From the NCBI RefSeq assembly GCF_014779665.1, contig NZ_JACXYY010000001.1, forward strand, positions 620,001 through 684,000: 64,000 bases of DNA, in the 5' to 3' direction. The position numbers were made by a program, and so were the translations under genes. This document shows, in pieces, positions 1-9,106 of this stretch (the stretch's first letter is position 1; every line of letters begins with the position of its first letter). The stretch is from Nocardioides hwasunensis (GTDB lineage: Bacteria; Actinomycetota; Actinomycetes; Propionibacteriales; Nocardioidaceae). Under the pieces are notes generated by a model, which made no database searches, was not told where the DNA came from, and saw nothing but the letters and a program-made list of their open reading frames with translations.

Positions 1-1
1 G

Positions 2-829
2 GTTACTTCGCCGACAAGCGAGGCACTGATCGCCGAGATGGCGTCGCGCCAGGTCACCTTGATCATCGATGAGCTTCATCGCGCGACTCCGTCCTTCCGC
101 GAGGACTTGGTCGATTTCATGAAGGCATGTCGCGGAGGCAATGACGACTACCCAGTGATTGTGTTGATCGGCACCACGCTTGATGCGGAGCGATTGGTCG
201 GGCAGGATCCTGGAATCGATCGATTCGTAAAGGAACTGCTGGTTGAGCCCCTGACCGACGAGGAAGCCAGATTCATCGTCACGCAAGGTTTTAACCGTCT
301 GCAGTTATCGGTCCCCGACCACCTTGTTGAGACGATCATTCGGACCTCAGCAGGAGCGCCGACGATCGTGCAGTCGGTTTGCCTCGACATGGCCGAGGCG
401 TGCATCGCCCGAGATGACACGTTCCTGACGCCGAGTGACTACGAAGCCGCCGTAAGGACCTACCTCGCTGAGAACGGTCGGCGGCTCGCGGGGGTCTACC
501 TCAAGGCCATTGAGCAGGTTGGGCCCAAGAAGTACCGGAAGCAGATCCTCCTGGCCATGGCTGAACAAACCCACGACTTTGCCAACATGGAAGAGATCCG
601 AACGCGTGTCTCCGAACAGTTGGGCGACGACGTACCGGCAACCGCGTTGTCGGGGCCTCTCCGTGAGTTGAAATCCTCGGAGGACAGCATCCTGCAGGAC
701 GTAGAGCGCCGTGAGGGCGGGCGGGTCTACAACTTGAACAGCTTTCGCGATCCCATGATGAAGTCGTTCATCCGTTTCATGCGGGAGCTAGAGGTTCAGG
801 GCCTGGTGCCCAAACCGCCTGCTCTCTAA
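2..829 (+). CDS. AAA-type ATPase, 5' truncated by window edge
   Basis: The frame is open from the first bases of the window, so the start and the Walker A loop lie outside it. The first visible motif is a Walker B strand, VTLIIDELHRA, followed by a sensor-1-like strand ending LIGTT. The rest is alpha-helical and looks like the lid and winged-helix part of an Orc/Cdc6- or TniB-like AAA ATPase. The first in-window ATG is at 38 but sits just before Walker B and cannot be the true start. GC content is visibly lower than in the core genes to the right, as in the next two genes, which suggests acquired DNA. The specific role is unknown. A defence or mobile-element ATPase is possible but is inference. 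Confidence 0.7.
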   Translation, partial: VTSPTSEALIAEMASRQVTLIIDELHRATPSFREDLVDFMKACRGGNDDYPVIVLIGTTLDAERLVGQDPGIDRFVKELLVEPLTDEEARFIVTQGFNRLQLSVPDHLVETIIRTSAGAPTIVQSVCLDMAEACIARDDTFLTPSDYEAAVRTYLAENGRRLAGVYLKAIEQVGPKKYRKQILLAMAEQTHDFANMEEIRTRVSEQLGDDVPATALSGPLRELKSSEDSILQDVERREGGRVYNLNSFRDPMMKSFIRFMRELEVQGLVPKPPAL

Positions 830-1181
830 CTGAAGATGGTACGAACTCCTCGGGCCACGAGGGCCGGGGTTGGCGGGTCGGTCATGGGCGAGGCGCGTCT
901 CCTATGTCGCGTGCCGGGTTTAGTGGAGGCCCTGAAGTGACGCGCCAGTACGGGACGTCACTGCGCATGGTTGGAGTCCCACCGTGAGTTGCGGATGACG
1001 CTACGCGAGGGCGGTTTCGGCATCGAACGCAGCATCGTGGTCGATGGCGTCGCCGGGTTCGCAGCGTTGGCTTAGAAGCGCCGCTCCGGCAAGGTCGCCA
1101 ATTTTGCTGTTCTGCAAACAAGACGGATACGTCAATGCGAACCTGACTGCTCCGTGTTGTGTTCTCTCGAATGGAAGTCCC
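830..1181. other. Non-coding stretch, 352 bp, lower GC
   Basis: No convincing gene on either strand. It contains a 6-bp inverted repeat, GTGACG at 937-942 and CGTCAC at 956-961. The stretch from about 910 to 1060 resembles decayed coding or insertion-sequence end DNA but could not be assigned. The only overlapping open frames lack start signals and family features. Confidence 0.4.
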
Positions 1182-1616
1182 ATGCGCATGGCCATACTTC
1201 GTGTCGCCGCGACGGCTGTCGTTGCCTGCTTCGCACTGTCGTCTTGCGGCTCCTCAGGCGACGACGGCACGGATTCGGAGAAGTCGAAGACCCGCCTCGA
1301 GAAGGCTTACTCGACGTGCGGAGAGCCGGAGGATGAACCCGCCACCATCGAGGGTCGGGAACTTGGCGACGCGTTGGAGATCGCAGACGCAGGCGAGACG
1401 CTCATCATCCAGACCGATGGCGAGTCAGACACGACCGGCTACCTCGACTACGTCTGCGTGATGACATCCTTGGGTACGTCCGAGCGCGTGCAGTCGAGCA
1501 TCGGGCACACCACGTCCATGATGGGACGCCAGTCCACTGAGGACGACGGTTTGATTTACGAGTACACGTACCACCCGGACAACGGCCTGTACGTCCTCAT
1601 CGCCGAAACAGAATAG
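1182..1616 (+). CDS. Small secreted lipoprotein, unknown function
   Basis: The protein has 144 residues. It begins with a short basic stretch and a hydrophobic segment ending in a lipobox-like FALSSC, so the cysteine is expected to be lipidated and the protein held on the outer face of the membrane. A serine/glycine/aspartate linker follows, then an acidic globular domain of about 100 residues with three more cysteines. The frame is open further upstream, but the ATG at 1182 is preferred because it places the signal peptide at the N terminus and follows a GGAAG ribosome-binding site. ATG 1188 is an alternative. The family was not recognised. It shares the lower GC of its neighbours. Confidence 0.7.
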   Translation: MRMAILRVAATAVVACFALSSCGSSGDDGTDSEKSKTRLEKAYSTCGEPEDEPATIEGRELGDALEIADAGETLIIQTDGESDTTGYLDYVCVMTSLGTSERVQSSIGHTTSMMGRQSTEDDGLIYEYTYHPDNGLYVLIAETE

Positions 1617-1627
1617 GGCCTCAACCC

Positions 1628-1649
1628 CTCTGCGACTTCTCTGCGACTT
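1628..1649. repeat. Tandem 11-bp repeat, two copies
   Basis: CTCTGCGACTT occurs twice head to tail just after the lipoprotein stop codon. It lies in the 184-bp gap before the next gene, in which nothing else was recognised. Function unknown; it could be a slippage product or a recombination relic. Confidence 0.6.
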
Positions 1650-1800
1650 CCGAACGGCGGCTGCGCGAACCAATGATGTCTGGGCCTAACCTATACCGCC
1701 GCTTTCTCTACACCCGAGCGCGCGCCTCCTGTGTTGGATGCGCCTACGACCCTCCCCGAGCAACTACTAGCCCCTCGATCGCGAGAGAGCACGCTGGCAC

Positions 1801-2739
1801 GTGCGCTTGAATGGTCGCATGAATGAGTCGCCAGGCGCGGAAGGAATTCCTGAGGCAGCGCCGCTTGCTAGCAACGCGGTCGGCGAGGGCCGATTGGGCG
1901 ACTACGCGCGTCGTCAGCTGAACGCGGCTCGGGTCGATCCCAGGCTGGAACGGGACGGGACAGCGATCCTGGCTGACTACTTCGACTACGTCGACCAAGC
2001 CGAACGCGTCCGAGTGTTCGCTATCGGTGGCATCGAAAGCATGATCAGGGATGGGTTCGATGGGGATGACGATGAGGCTCAGGCCGCATGGGAACGTAGC
2101 GAGATGGCGAAAGCCGACCGAGCATCCGGTCATTCATTCCTGAACGGCGTTGTGCTCGTCGGACTGTTCGGAAACCTGGACTCGCTTGTTGAACGGCTCG
2201 GTCCGACCGTCCGAGACTATTCAGCGACCGTGCTGGCAGATCGCATCCTCACAAGACTGCGCGACTTTGAGCACTCAGCAGCATGGCCGTCGCTCGATGA
2301 GGAGGCGCGCGAGTCGATCCGCAAAGCCGCAATCTCAACGGTGTCAGATCAGGTCCCTGACTTCCCTCGCCTCTACGGATCAGCCCCAGAGCGATGGGAA
2401 CGCGTGCTCACGAGCATTGGGTTCCCGCCACGGCCCGGAACCTCAATACCGAGCGACATGGCATCAACGTTGCAAGACTTCTCGGCACTGCGCGACGTCC
2501 TCGTCCATCGGGCTGGTCGGGTAGACAAGAGTGCGCTTAAGAAGAGTCCCGGTCTGGCTACGCGGCATCACTACTCGACTGGCGACTTCATACAGATCGG
2601 CCGTTCTGAATATCGGCGCTACTCCGCGGCTCTGCGGTCTGTCGGGGCCGAGGTCGAAGCGCGCATCTACGCTCGCTCCGGCGTCGACACTGGCTTCGAT
2701 CTGGCCGATTGGCAGTGGAACCACTACGTGGGCAGCTAG
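1801..2739 (+). CDS. Hypothetical protein with HEPN-like RxxxxH motif
   Basis: The protein has 312 residues and is soluble, with no signal peptide or membrane segment. The N-terminal 60 residues are Ala/Gly-rich; the rest is predicted helical. Residues 229-238 read ALRDVLVHRA, placing R231, D232 and H236 as R-D-x3-H. This matches the Rx4-6H signature, with a polar residue after Arg, of HEPN-type RNases and toxins. The family assignment is inferred from that motif and its helical surroundings only. The GTG at 1801 has a weak GA-rich ribosome-binding site, and ATG 1819 is an equally good start. It lies in the lower-GC left edge with an AAA-type ATPase gene. Confidence 0.6.
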   Translation: MRLNGRMNESPGAEGIPEAAPLASNAVGEGRLGDYARRQLNAARVDPRLERDGTAILADYFDYVDQAERVRVFAIGGIESMIRDGFDGDDDEAQAAWERSEMAKADRASGHSFLNGVVLVGLFGNLDSLVERLGPTVRDYSATVLADRILTRLRDFEHSAAWPSLDEEARESIRKAAISTVSDQVPDFPRLYGSAPERWERVLTSIGFPPRPGTSIPSDMASTLQDFSALRDVLVHRAGRVDKSALKKSPGLATRHHYSTGDFIQIGRSEYRRYSAALRSVGAEVEARIYARSGVDTGFDLADWQWNHYVGS

Positions 2740-2815
2740 CGAACAAGTGCACGGCTGTGCGGCGCGCAGTGATGCTTTCGGACGCCCTGGCCGGCTGATG
2801 AGCAACCTGCGTCTT

Positions 2816-2838
2816 AGTGCCGCAACTGACGCGGCACT
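2816..2838. terminator. Hairpin between convergent genes
   Basis: AGTGCCGC, a 7-nt loop, then GCGGCACT gives a perfect 8-bp stem. It lies between the HEPN-like gene and the end of the DUF11 gene on the other strand. There is no T tract, so it is a plausible bidirectional terminator rather than a proven one. Confidence 0.5.
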
Positions 2839-2889
2839 CGGCTCAGTCCCGAGCCAACGATCCACGTCTCTTTCGAAAACCCACCAGGA

Positions 2890-5800
2890 CTACCGCAGCC
2901 CGATGCCTGCCGTCCCCGAGCGGTGGGTCGCGCGGCCGGTGACCTCGATCAGGTGGAAGCCGCGGCCGAGGGTCTTGGGGAGCTTGAGCGTGCGGATGAA
3001 CGTGCCTCGGGAGGTGGCGCGCCCGGCGTAGAGGCGGGTCGTGGTCGTGTCGCCCTGGATGGTGACGTAGAAGCGCTCCCGGGAGCCGAGGCCCGCGGCG
3101 AGCACCATGATGGACTCGCCCCTGCGGGCCGACGACGGTGCGGTCACCTTGAGGACGGTGGGCCTGCGGACCGCGACGATGGTGGCGGCGGCGCTCGTGG
3201 CGCCGGCCTCGTTGGTCGCGCGCAGCCGGAAGGTGTGGGTGCCGGATCGGTCGAGGCGCACGCGGACGCTTCCGGTGACGGGCACGGGCTGGTCGCCGTA
3301 GCGCCGGACCAGCGCTGCCTTCAATGGGCCGGTCGCCGTCAGCTCCTGGGCGTCGGTGGCGCTCCAGCTCAGTGTGACGCGTCGGCCGCGGAGCGCGGTG
3401 GCCTCGCCGTCGGGCGTCTCGCCTCCCCGTGCCTTCTTGGGCACCGCGAGCGACAGCTCGAGACCGGGTGCCTGGTCCGTGGAGACGGGCGCGGTCGGGG
3501 CCGAGGTGCTGGTGACGTCGGCGTACCCGGTGCGGGAGGCCGTGACCGTGACGCTGATCCGCTGGCCGCGCTGGGCGCTGGTCAGCGTGAGGGTCGAGCC
3601 GGTCGCCCCGGCGATGGCGGCGCCGTCAGCACGCCAGGCGAAGGCGTAGTGCTCCGGTGAGGGCGCCGGGACGCCCGCGTCGGCGGTCAGCGTCTGGCCG
3701 ACCTGCGCGGTGCCGCTGACGCTGGCGGTGGGGCCGGCGGTGAAGGCGGCCTTCGCGACCGGCGCGGTCGGCGCGGACACGCCCACCGCGTCGACGTACG
3801 CGACCCGGTGCGCCGTCACGGCCACCGTGATCTCCCTGCCGACCAACGAGGAGGTCATCGCGAGCGTGGGGCCGGTGGCGCCCTCGATCGGCGTGCCGTC
3901 GGCGAGCCACTGGTAGGTGAGGGAGTCGGCCGTCGGGCTCGTCGAGCCGGTCTGGGACGGGCCGGGCGTGGCGGACAGAGTGGCGCCGAAGACCGCCTCG
4001 CCGCTGATCGCAGCCGAGGGGCCGGTCGCGAAGGTCGCCCTCGCGACCGGTGCGGTCGCAGCCGACGTGCTGGCCGCGTCGACGTATCCGAAGCGCCGGG
4101 CCGTCACCGTGACGGTGATCCTCGCACCCACGAGGGCAGGGGAGAGGGCGAGCGTCGTCCCGGTGGCGCCGTCGATCTCGGCGCCGTCGGCGGCCCAGGC
4201 GTAGGAGAAGGACTGCGCGGACGGGGTCGTGGCGTCGAGCCCGGTCGGGGTGGCGGTGAGCGTGCCGCCCAGGACCGCCTCCCCTGAGATGGCAGCGACC
4301 GGTCCGGTGGTGAACGGCGCGGGGGCCGCGACCGGCGTGGTCACCTGGCTGTGGTTGTTGGCCGGGACCGAGTCGGGCGTCGTGGTGGCGACGTCGGCGG
4401 CGTTGGTGACCGAGCCCGTCCGGGCTGCGGCGACCAGGACGGTGACCTCGACCTCGCGGACCGCGCCAGGCGCGAGCGTGCCGTAGGCGCAGGTGATCGT
4501 CTGCCCGTCGACGCCGCACCGGTCCGGGTCGTCGAGCTCGACGAAGGTCAGGTACGACGGCAGCGTGTCGGTGAGCACCGTGACGCGAGCGTCCGACGGG
4601 CCGGCGTTGGTGGTGGTGAGCGTGTAGACGATCTCCTCGCCCGCCAGCACCGACCTGCGTGACGCGGTCTTGGCGACCGATACGTCTGTCGCCGTGCCGA
4701 CCACCAGCGAACCGGCGTCGGTCGTCCCGGTCGGCACCTCGTCGGCGTGCGTGGACGCCGTGGCGGTGAGCGTGGTGCCGCTCTCCACGTCGGAGCCCAC
4801 CCGGACGACCAGCGTCACGGTCGAGGACGCGCCGGGCGCCAGGGTGCCGACGCCCCACTGGACCGTGCGGTCCGAGACCGTCGCGGACGGCGAGCTGCTG
4901 ACGTAGGAGAGGCCGTCGGGGAGCACGTCGCGGACGACGACGCCGTGGGCGGTGGCGCGGGTGTCGGTGTTGGTCACCGTGAGGGTGAAGGTCGCGTCCG
5001 ACCCGGCAGTGGCAGCGGCGTCGTCGGGAGTGTGGGTGAGGGTGAGCTGCGGCTTGGCGACGGTGACCGTGACGGTGTCGCTGGGACCGGTGTATCCACG
5101 CCACGGGTTGGTGGGCGCGTCCGCGCGCTCGGCGGTCGACGCGCCGGAGTAGGACGCGACCCGGGCGGTGTTCGACACCTGGTCGCCGGACGTGAGCGTG
5201 GCGCCCGGCGCGAGCCGCGCGGTGTAGGTGAAGGTCTGGCTCGCGCCGGCGGCCAGCGGGCCAGGGACCAGCCAGCGCAGGTCGGGGTCGTCGGCCGTCC
5301 AGCCGTCCGTGCTACGCGAGGCCCCGTCGACGAGCGTGACGTCGACCAGCTCGGCGTCGGGCACGTCCACCACCTCGACGTCGTACGCCGGCCAGGTGGC
5401 GGTGTTCTCGATCGTGACCGAGTAGGTCACCAGGTCGCCGGCCTCGACGTAGGGGCCCCGGTCGACGCTCTTGTCGAGCGCGACGGCGGGCTCGCGCACC
5501 GCCGTCGTGGCCGAGGCCGGCCCCACCGTGTCGGCGTACGTCGCCGGGACGGACGCGGGCGCGGCCGGAAGAGTGTCGGCCCGGTTGGTCCGCACCCGGA
5601 CGGTGCTGGTGAACGACGCCGGCGCGGTCACGGTGCCACCGGCGCGCCGGCTCGACAGGACATGACCGCGCAGGACGAGCTCGTAGGTGCGCTTCTGCGC
5701 GGCCGGTGCGAGGTCGCCGAGGAACCACGCGGCCTGCTGGGCGGAGCCGCTCGCGGTCGGGGCGAAGGTGATCACTTCCGGGTCGGTGCCCGGGCAGCCG

Positions 5801-7422
5801 GCGGTGCACGTGACGGCGCCGTAGCCCTCGACGGCCAGGCCGTCCGGGACGCTGCCGACCACGGTGGTGTCGAGGCTGCGCACCCCGGCCGGGACCTCGA
5901 CGCCGACCCGCCACGTCACGGCGCTGCCGACGGTGGCGGTGGGGCGGTCGACGTCGTGGACGACCGAAAGAAGCACCACTCGGAGCACGTCGGACGCGCT
6001 GGCCGAGTAGTCGACGGCCGTGCTCGAGCTCGAGGCCCCCGTGCGCGCACCGGGGACGCCGGGGAGGCTGCGGCTCGTCATCGCCAGCGAGCTGGTGTAG
6101 GTGATGCCGCCCACGGCCGGTGACTCGACCTGGACGGTGTAGGTCCGCGCGGTGGACGCCCCGGGGGCGAGCGACGCGACCGTCCACGTGATGGTCCGGG
6201 CCGCCGCGTTCCAGGCACCGCCGTCGTTGATCGTCACCGGCTCGATGCCGGCGGGGAGGGAGGCGGCCAGCGTCACGTCGTGAGCGGTCGAGACGTTCGT
6301 CGCGGACGAGTTCGAGGCGGTGACGGTGAACGCCTTCGCCTGTCCGGGGGTGACGGTCGCCGACCCGGCGTGGGTCATGGCGGCTGCGGTCCGGGGCTCG
6401 ACGACGGTGGTGCCGACCGCGCCGGCACGGGTGCGGGGCGACCCGTCCTGGTCGGCGTACGACACCGTCGCGGTGTTGGTGAGCGAGCTGCCGCGGACGT
6501 TGGCCGCCACGTCGAGGACCGTGGCCTGGAAGGTCAGGACCAGCACGCCGTCGGCGCTCGTCGGCCGGTAGGGCGTGGGCAGCGTGGCGACGACGGTGTC
6601 GGCCGGCGACTGGGCGACGCCGCCGAAGGCAGCGCCGTCGAGGGTGCAGCCGTTGACGCAGAGGCTGCCGGGCACCAGCTGCTGGCGGGACCCGAGCGGG
6701 TCGGTGACCCTCGCGCCGTACACCGTGGTGTTGCGGGGGATCGTGGTGACGACGGTGTAGGTCACGACCTCGCCGATCGTCGCCTGGCCGGCGGCGTTGC
6801 CGGACTCGGTGACCGAGGTGGTGCGGGTCATCACCACCGCGGCGGCGGGGGTGCGGATGACGACGGTCGCCTCGGCCGCTGGTGCGTTGGCCACGGGAAG
6901 GGTGGGGTCCGTGACCTGCGCGTTGTCCGGGACGAGCCGGATCGTCGAGCCGTCGTCAGCGGTGTAGGAGTAGTCCACGACGCCGACGACGCCGGCGTAG
7001 GCCACGCCCGGGCTGACACCGTCGGGGACGGTCAAGGTGTAGGTGAGGGTCCTGGTGGCGCCGGTCGCGACGTCGACACCGGACCACGCGATCCGGCCGC
7101 TGGCACAGGCGCCCCCGTCGGAGGCGGCGGTGATCGCCGCACAGGTGATCCCCGACGGCAGCACGCTCCAGATCCGGGCGCCCTCCGCGGTCGATCCGCC
7201 GGCGCTGGTCAGCCCGATCGTGTGCTGGACCGCCTGACCCCCCTCGACGGAATCGTCGTCGACGACGAGCGTGACGCCGAGCTGGGGCGGACCCGCGGCA
7301 GCGGACGAGAGGGCGTGGGCCGACGTGGGGGCGACGGCGAGCAGCCCGCTCACCACCGCCGTGACGAGCAGGCGCACGACCAGTGCGAAGGTGCGCTTGC
7401 GCGCGTCAGCAGGACGACTCAT
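2890..7422 (-). CDS. Large secreted DUF11 / Ig-like repeat surface protein
   Basis: The protein has 1510 residues. Residues 1 to about 38 form a basic then hydrophobic signal peptide. From about 45 to 1020 there are successive beta-sandwich repeats of the DUF11 / isopeptide-forming type, clearest near 650, 780 and 910. Three homologous modules of about 95 residues follow at roughly 1030-1315, each starting near FxxGPxAxxSG and containing a G-A-T-G turn before a T-V-T-A strand. The last 190 residues form further beta domains. There is no LPXTG sorting signal and no C-terminal membrane anchor, so it is probably secreted or held non-covalently. The start has a good GGAGG site 8 nt upstream. Proteins of this kind are wall-associated stalks or adhesins; no enzymatic motif was seen. 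Confidence 0.85.
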   Translation of the reverse strand: MSRPADARKRTFALVVRLLVTAVVSGLLAVAPTSAHALSSAAAGPPQLGVTLVVDDDSVEGGQAVQHTIGLTSAGGSTAEGARIWSVLPSGITCAAITAASDGGACASGRIAWSGVDVATGATRTLTYTLTVPDGVSPGVAYAGVVGVVDYSYTADDGSTIRLVPDNAQVTDPTLPVANAPAAEATVVIRTPAAAVVMTRTTSVTESGNAAGQATIGEVVTYTVVTTIPRNTTVYGARVTDPLGSRQQLVPGSLCVNGCTLDGAAFGGVAQSPADTVVATLPTPYRPTSADGVLVLTFQATVLDVAANVRGSSLTNTATVSYADQDGSPRTRAGAVGTTVVEPRTAAAMTHAGSATVTPGQAKAFTVTASNSSATNVSTAHDVTLAASLPAGIEPVTINDGGAWNAAARTITWTVASLAPGASTARTYTVQVESPAVGGITYTSSLAMTSRSLPGVPGARTGASSSSTAVDYSASASDVLRVVLLSVVHDVDRPTATVGSAVTWRVGVEVPAGVRSLDTTVVGSVPDGLAVEGYGAVTCTAGCPGTDPEVITFAPTASGSAQQAAWFLGDLAPAAQKRTYELVLRGHVLSSRRAGGTVTAPASFTSTVRVRTNRADTLPAAPASVPATYADTVGPASATTAVREPAVALDKSVDRGPYVEAGDLVTYSVTIENTATWPAYDVEVVDVPDAELVDVTLVDGASRSTDGWTADDPDLRWLVPGPLAAGASQTFTYTARLAPGATLTSGDQVSNTARVASYSGASTAERADAPTNPWRGYTGPSDTVTVTVAKPQLTLTHTPDDAAATAGSDATFTLTVTNTDTRATAHGVVVRDVLPDGLSYVSSSPSATVSDRTVQWGVGTLAPGASSTVTLVVRVGSDVESGTTLTATASTHADEVPTGTTDAGSLVVGTATDVSVAKTASRRSVLAGEEIVYTLTTTNAGPSDARVTVLTDTLPSYLTFVELDDPDRCGVDGQTITCAYGTLAPGAVREVEVTVLVAAARTGSVTNAADVATTTPDSVPANNHSQVTTPVAAPAPFTTGPVAAISGEAVLGGTLTATPTGLDATTPSAQSFSYAWAADGAEIDGATGTTLALSPALVGARITVTVTARRFGYVDAASTSAATAPVARATFATGPSAAISGEAVFGATLSATPGPSQTGSTSPTADSLTYQWLADGTPIEGATGPTLAMTSSLVGREITVAVTAHRVAYVDAVGVSAPTAPVAKAAFTAGPTASVSGTAQVGQTLTADAGVPAPSPEHYAFAWRADGAAIAGATGSTLTLTSAQRGQRISVTVTASRTGYADVTSTSAPTAPVSTDQAPGLELSLAVPKKARGGETPDGEATALRGRRVTLSWSATDAQELTATGPLKAALVRRYGDQPVPVTGSVRVRLDRSGTHTFRLRATNEAGATSAAATIVAVRRPTVLKVTAPSSARRGESIMVLAAGLGSRERFYVTIQGDTTTTRLYAGRATSRGTFIRTLKLPKTLGRGFHLIEVTGRATHRSGTAGIGLR

Positions 7423-7613
7423 GGTCGGGTGGCCTCCACAGGACGATCGTCGACCACGTCGGTCCGTGGCGCGGCCGATGCCTCACGCACCGGCTCGTCG
7501 AGGAGCCTAGTGATCCGACGGCGCGCCCACGGCGGAATGGCCGGATCCACGGCGCCCGCCCTCGCGGGCTCGTAGGACCCGACCTCTGCGGCGCTCGTGG
7601 ACTACGTCGAGCG

Positions 7614-7763
7614 CTACCCGAAGAAGTAGACGGCGGCGACGAGAGCACCGATCAACCCGAGCAGCGGCAGCCAGAGCCACGCCTCCCTGGTGTCGAAGTA
7701 CTTCTTCTTCTCGTTGGGGTCCCACGGGCCCTGCGGCCGTTGCTTTCCGGGCTCGATGATCAT
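7614..7763 (-). CDS. Small single-pass membrane protein, 49 aa
   Basis: A polar N terminus, containing PQGPWDPNEKKKYF, is followed by one membrane segment (LWLPLLGLIGALVAAVYFF) at the C terminus. The open frame extends to 7859, but the ATG at 7763 is preferred because the upstream extension is low-complexity and the gene then looks like a typical actinobacterial small membrane protein. It lies alone between two larger minus-strand genes. Function unknown. Confidence 0.6.
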   Translation of the reverse strand: MIIEPGKQRPQGPWDPNEKKKYFDTREAWLWLPLLGLIGALVAAVYFFG

Positions 7764-7875
7764 GTCTGCCCCCGCGTCACGTGTTGGTGGTGGTAGGAGC
7801 GCAGCATAGTGACCCACGCGCTGATCCGCTGCTCGCGAAGCGCACTCGTGTGCCGACACGAACGCGCGAGCCGGG

Positions 7876-9006
7876 TCACGCCTCGATGGCCGAGTCCGTC
7901 TCGTCGCCGGCGACGAGACGGTCGCGCAGCTCGACGAGCTCCGAGACCGCGGTCAGGAAGCGGCCCGTGCTGTCGCCGACCTGGAGGTCGTCGAAGTAGT
8001 GGTGGCGCATGGCGAGCCGGGCGAGGTGGTGCTCGTCGTGGTCGAGCCGGTCGGCCAGGAGCGCGGCGAGAGAGCCGACGGCGTCCGCGTCGAGGATGTC
8101 GGCACAGCGGCTGATCGGCACCTGCTCCAGCAGCAGCTCGGCCTCACCGCGGGGATCGGTCAGGAAGACGGGCCGGTCCGTGTGCAGGTAGAGCCAGTCG
8201 AGCCCGACCGACGAGACGTCTGTCACGAGGGCGTCGCAGCCGGGCATGACGGCGAGGATGTCACCGCTCAGGACGTCGGCGTGACCTGCAGCCGGGTCCG
8301 CCTCGGCGATGAGCTGCAGGATGCCCAGGTGCGCCTCGGCGACATGGGGATCGAGGCTGGTCGTGACCTTCGGGTGCGGCTTGTAGACCAGCCGCACGTC
8401 AGGGACGTCGAGGATCGCCCGGACGATCGACTCGCCGAGCGTGACGACCGAGGTGTAGTCGTTGTAGTCGGCGTCGCCCTCCCAGGTGGGGGCGTACATC
8501 ACTGTGCGCCGCGCGCTCGGGGCGAGCAGGGGAGTGCGGGGGAGATCGAGCTGCGGGCGGCCGATCCGCACGAGGCGCCCGGCGTCGAAGTCGAGCAGGC
8601 CCGAGACGTAGCGATGCACGGCGGCGTCCCCGGCGACGAACACGCGGTCGTAGGCCCTGGCGTTGTTGCTCGCCATGGACTGCTTGTCGCTCTCACCGTG
8701 GTTGATGTGCACGTGCAGCATGCGGCTGTCGACCAGCGACTCGAAGTTGAGCGGCGAGTTGTTGCAGTAGAGCACGACCTTGGCGTCGATCTCGGCGTAG
8801 GTCTCGGTGAGCTCGGCGAAGGTCGAGGCGGTGCGGATCGGCAGGCGGGTGCGGGCCCCGACCACTGCGGCGGAGTCGGGATCGCGCATGACCAGCCCGA
8901 CCGGGTGGGCGCCGTCCAGGATCTCGAGGACCTCCAGCCACTGCACGAGCTGGTAGGTCCTCGTCGGGTCGCCGGCGAAGTAGGCGATCACGCGGACGTC
9001 GTTCAC
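7876..9006 (-). CDS. CDP-glycerol:poly(glycerophosphate) glycerophosphotransferase-like protein
   Basis: The 376-residue protein looks like the catalytic GT-B domain of the TagB/TagF family, which moves glycerol- or ribitol-phosphate from a CDP-linked donor onto wall teichoic acid chains at the inner face of the membrane. Visible family motifs are HGESDK (103-108), GRPQLD (149-154), YAPTWEG (171-177), YKPHP (208-212) and TDVSSVGLDW (262-271). The His and Asp in the first and last motifs are the usual catalytic and donor-binding positions. No membrane segment is present. The GTG start is supported by a TAGAAT hexamer 6 nt upstream. The gene stands alone, so the polymer it acts on is not identified. 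Confidence 0.88.
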   Translation of the reverse strand: MNDVRVIAYFAGDPTRTYQLVQWLEVLEILDGAHPVGLVMRDPDSAAVVGARTRLPIRTASTFAELTETYAEIDAKVVLYCNNSPLNFESLVDSRMLHVHINHGESDKQSMASNNARAYDRVFVAGDAAVHRYVSGLLDFDAGRLVRIGRPQLDLPRTPLLAPSARRTVMYAPTWEGDADYNDYTSVVTLGESIVRAILDVPDVRLVYKPHPKVTTSLDPHVAEAHLGILQLIAEADPAAGHADVLSGDILAVMPGCDALVTDVSSVGLDWLYLHTDRPVFLTDPRGEAELLLEQVPISRCADILDADAVGSLAALLADRLDHDEHHLARLAMRHHYFDDLQVGDSTGRFLTAVSELVELRDRLVAGDETDSAIEA

Positions 9007-9012
9007 GAAGGA

Positions 9013-9018
9013 ATTCTA
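9013..9018 (-). promoter_or_regulatory. -10 element for leaderless CDP-glycerol transferase gene
   Basis: On the minus strand TAGAAT is followed by 6 nt and then the GTG at 9006. This fits the actinobacterial -10 box with transcription starting at the start codon. Confidence 0.6.
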
Positions 9019-9106
9019 GTGCCCCACCGGGTGTCGTGGGGACGGGTCGCCGTTCGTCGTCATGCTGGGAGGGCGCCACCGAGCGCCCGGTCGTGAGGAG
9101 ATCATC

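Noticed and set aside
910..1060. Possible insertion-sequence end
   Set aside because: Wording such as GGGTTTAGTGGAGGCC looked suggestive, but there is no transposase fragment, no matching opposite end and no target duplication.
4747..6123. 458-codon plus-strand frame inside the DUF11 gene
   Set aside because: Gly/Arg-rich repetitive translation that reflects the repeat structure of the real minus-strand gene.
7576..7629. Plus-strand tail reading DPTSAALVDYVERYPKK
   Set aside because: Only 17 codons after a stop, overlapping a minus-strand small membrane protein gene. Considered as a gene remnant but too short to support.
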